This document shows, one piece after another, positions 41,720 through 45,087 of a stretch of DNA of 45,087 bases. Source of the DNA: Acetobacteraceae bacterium (lineage in GTDB: Bacteria > Pseudomonadota > Alphaproteobacteria > Acetobacterales > Acetobacteraceae); contig JANYCX010000005.1 of the NCBI GenBank assembly GCA_025360065.1, forward strand, positions 1-45,087, in the 5' to 3' direction. Numbering within the stretch: the stretch's first letter is position 1; each line of letters begins with the position of its first letter. The notes beneath the pieces are model-generated. The model saw nothing but the letters and a program-made list of their open reading frames with translations, ran no database searches and had not been told where the DNA came from. The position numbers were made by a program, and so were the translations under genes.

Positions 41720-43540
41720 ATGAGCCAGACCCTGCCTGCCCCCGAACCCGTTGAAACCCAACAAGCCGGCGCCGAAGTGCTTTTGCGCGCCCTGAAGGAA
41801 CAGGGCGTCGAGGTTATTTTCGGCTATCCGGGCGGTGCGGTACTCCCGATCTACGACGCGATTTTCCAACAAAACGCGATCCGCCATATCCTCGTCCGTC
41901 ACGAACAGGCGGCGGTGCACGCGGCCGAGGGCTACGCCCGCAGCACCGGCCGCGTCGGCTGCGTGCTGGTGACCTCCGGCCCCGGCGCGACCAATGCGGT
42001 CACCGGCCTGCTCGATGCGCTAATGGACAGCATCCCGCTGGTCTGCCTTACCGGACAGGTGCCGACCCATCTCATCGGCAACGATGCCTTCCAGGAAGCC
42101 GACACGACAGGCATCACCCGCCCGGCGACCAAGCACAATTATTTGGTCAAGCGCCCGGAAGACCTCGCCCGTGTCGTCCACGAAGCGTTTTACGTCGCCC
42201 GCTCAGGCCGCCCCGGTCCGGTGGTCATTGATCTGCCGAAAGACATCCTGATCGGCAAAGCCCCCTACATGTCGGCGCCGACCGTGGAGCACCGGTCCTA
42301 TCGCCCGCAGACCGAGCCCGATCGCGTCGCTATCGCCCGCGCCGTGGCACTGCTGAAATCGGCCAAGCGCCCGGTGATCTACTCAGGCGGTGGCGTTATC
42401 AACGCCGGCCCAGCCGCCGGAGCTGCGATGACTGCCCTGGTGCGCAAGATGGGCTATCCCATCACGAACACGCTGATGGGCCTTGGCGCTTATCCGTCCA
42501 ATGATCCGCAATTCCTCGGCATGCTCGGCATGCACGGCACCTACGAAGCCAATTTGGTGATGCATGGCTGCGACGTGATGCTGAACATTGGCGCCCGCTT
42601 CGATGATCGGGTGACCGGCCGGCTCAACGCGTTCAGCCCGAACTCCAAGAAAATCCATATCGATATCGACCCGTCGAGCATCAACAAGAACGTCCCCGTC
42701 GATATCGCCATTGTTGGCGACGCCGGCCGCGCCATTGCCATGCTCGCCGAGGCGTGGGATGCCGACCCGACCGAGGTTGACCGCCCCGCAATTGCCGCAT
42801 GGTGGAAGCAGATCGCCGAATGGCGTGGCATTGACTGCCTGAAATTCACCCAGACCCAAGTGGCCGGCGGGATTATCAAGCCGCAATATGCGATCCAGCG
42901 CCTATATGACATCACCCGTGAACTCGGCCGCGAAACCTTCATCACCACCGAGGTTGGCCAGCACCAGATGTGGGCGGCGCAGTATTTTCGTTTCGACAAG
43001 CCCAATCACTGGATGACCTCGGGCGGCCTCGGCACCATGGGCTACGGTCTGCCAGCGGCGATGGGGGTGCAAATCGCCCATCCCGATGCGTTGGTCATCG
43101 ATATCGCCGGCGAAGCATCAATCCTGATGAATATTCAGGAAATGTCCACGCTCTGCCAATATCGCCTGCCGGTGAAAGTGTTCATTCTGAACAATCAGTA
43201 TATGGGCATGGTGCGCCAGTGGCAGGAATTGCTGCATGGCGGGCGCTATTCGGAAAGCTACACCGACGCGCTGCCCGATTTTGTCAAGCTCGCCGATGCC
43301 TTTGGCGGCACCGGCCTGCGGGCGACCAGCGTGGATCAACTCGATGACGTGATCCGCGAAATGATTGCCTCGCCGCGCGCGGTGATTGCCGATATCTGCG
43401 TCGATCAGAAGGAAAACTGCTTCCCGATGATCCCGTCCGGCGCCCCGCATAACCAAATGATCCTCGGCACCGAACACGGCGACAACATCGCCGATGCCGG
43501 CGCCGCCAAACTGACCGATGCCGGAATGGCGTTGGTCTGA
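41720..43540 (+). CDS. ilvB: acetolactate synthase, large (catalytic) subunit
   Basis: A 606-residue ThDP enzyme for the first common step of Val/Leu/Ile synthesis. It has the N-terminal ThDP domain (EVIFGYPGGAVLPIYDA, catalytic Glu in RHEQAAVHAAEGYAR), a central FAD domain, and the C-terminal GEASILMNIQEM...FILNNQYMGMVRQWQ metal/ThDP motif. GEAS replaces the usual GDGS, as I recall for alphaproteobacteria. The gap from miaA is only 33 nt, with no leader peptide or attenuator. No clear ribosome-binding site precedes the ATG. Confidence 0.96.
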   Translation: MSQTLPAPEPVETQQAGAEVLLRALKEQGVEVIFGYPGGAVLPIYDAIFQQNAIRHILVRHEQAAVHAAEGYARSTGRVGCVLVTSGPGATNAVTGLLDALMDSIPLVCLTGQVPTHLIGNDAFQEADTTGITRPATKHNYLVKRPEDLARVVHEAFYVARSGRPGPVVIDLPKDILIGKAPYMSAPTVEHRSYRPQTEPDRVAIARAVALLKSAKRPVIYSGGGVINAGPAAGAAMTALVRKMGYPITNTLMGLGAYPSNDPQFLGMLGMHGTYEANLVMHGCDVMLNIGARFDDRVTGRLNAFSPNSKKIHIDIDPSSINKNVPVDIAIVGDAGRAIAMLAEAWDADPTEVDRPAIAAWWKQIAEWRGIDCLKFTQTQVAGGIIKPQYAIQRLYDITRELGRETFITTEVGQHQMWAAQYFRFDKPNHWMTSGGLGTMGYGLPAAMGVQIAHPDALVIDIAGEASILMNIQEMSTLCQYRLPVKVFILNNQYMGMVRQWQELLHGGRYSESYTDALPDFVKLADAFGGTGLRATSVDQLDDVIREMIASPRAVIADICVDQKENCFPMIPSGAPHNQMILGTEHGDNIADAGAAKLTDAGMALV

Positions 43541-43563
43541 TCTTTGATCGAGAGTAGAATTTT

Positions 43564-45087
<1,524 letters not shown>

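Overview
The window is about 45 kb of GC-rich DNA, densely coding on both strands, from an alphaproteobacterium. I infer Rhodospirillales, most likely Acetobacteraceae. The grounds are serB divergent from miaA-ilvB-ilvN-ilvC, a short NrdA with no ATP-cone, zapA beside class I aldolase and thiE, and AT-rich palindromes resembling TTCTTTTTGTGAACAAA, which I remember as common in that family. No phage, transposase, CRISPR array or rRNA gene is visible, and no stretch longer than 300 bases lacks a gene or RNA.

Left third (1-15 kb): a tRNA-Ser; a three-gene plus-strand set (6PGDH-like dehydrogenase, RidA-like protein, small secreted protein); a minus-strand set (DsbA/FrnE-like oxidoreductase, Sel1-repeat protein, alpha/beta hydrolase); an atypical SDR followed by a broken GNAT gene; a 66-bp inverted-repeat element holding the stop signals of two convergent genes; an Asp/Glu-racemase-family gene divergent from a MATE exporter; a tRNA-Thr; a REC-EAL and hybrid histidine kinase pair (c-di-GMP signalling); and zapA with a 64-residue companion, divergent from an unknown gene, class I fructose-bisphosphate aldolase and thiE.

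Middle (15-22 kb, minus strand): an MBOAT/SGNH pair for surface-glycan O-acylation, a small unknown protein, a SCO1/SenC copper chaperone, and class Ia ribonucleotide reductase (nrdA, nrdB). Two sites resembling NrdR boxes lie exactly 31 bp apart upstream of nrdA.

Centre right (22-38 kb, minus strand): thirteen consecutive genes encode two complete Dpp/Opp-type ABC importers. System 1 is permease B, permease C, three tandem binding proteins, ATPase D, ATPase F. System 2 is two tandem binding proteins, permeases B and C, ATPases D and F. The five binding proteins fall into two clades, each with its own conserved cysteine pair. A carotenoid-cleavage-oxygenase-family gene diverges from the head of the array. 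This is the most unusual part of the window. The substrate cannot be read from sequence.

Right end (39.6-45 kb): an AT-rich repeat-bearing gap, then serB (minus), with miaA, ilvB, ilvN and a 3'-truncated ilvC (plus) for serine, tRNA modification and branched-chain amino-acid synthesis.
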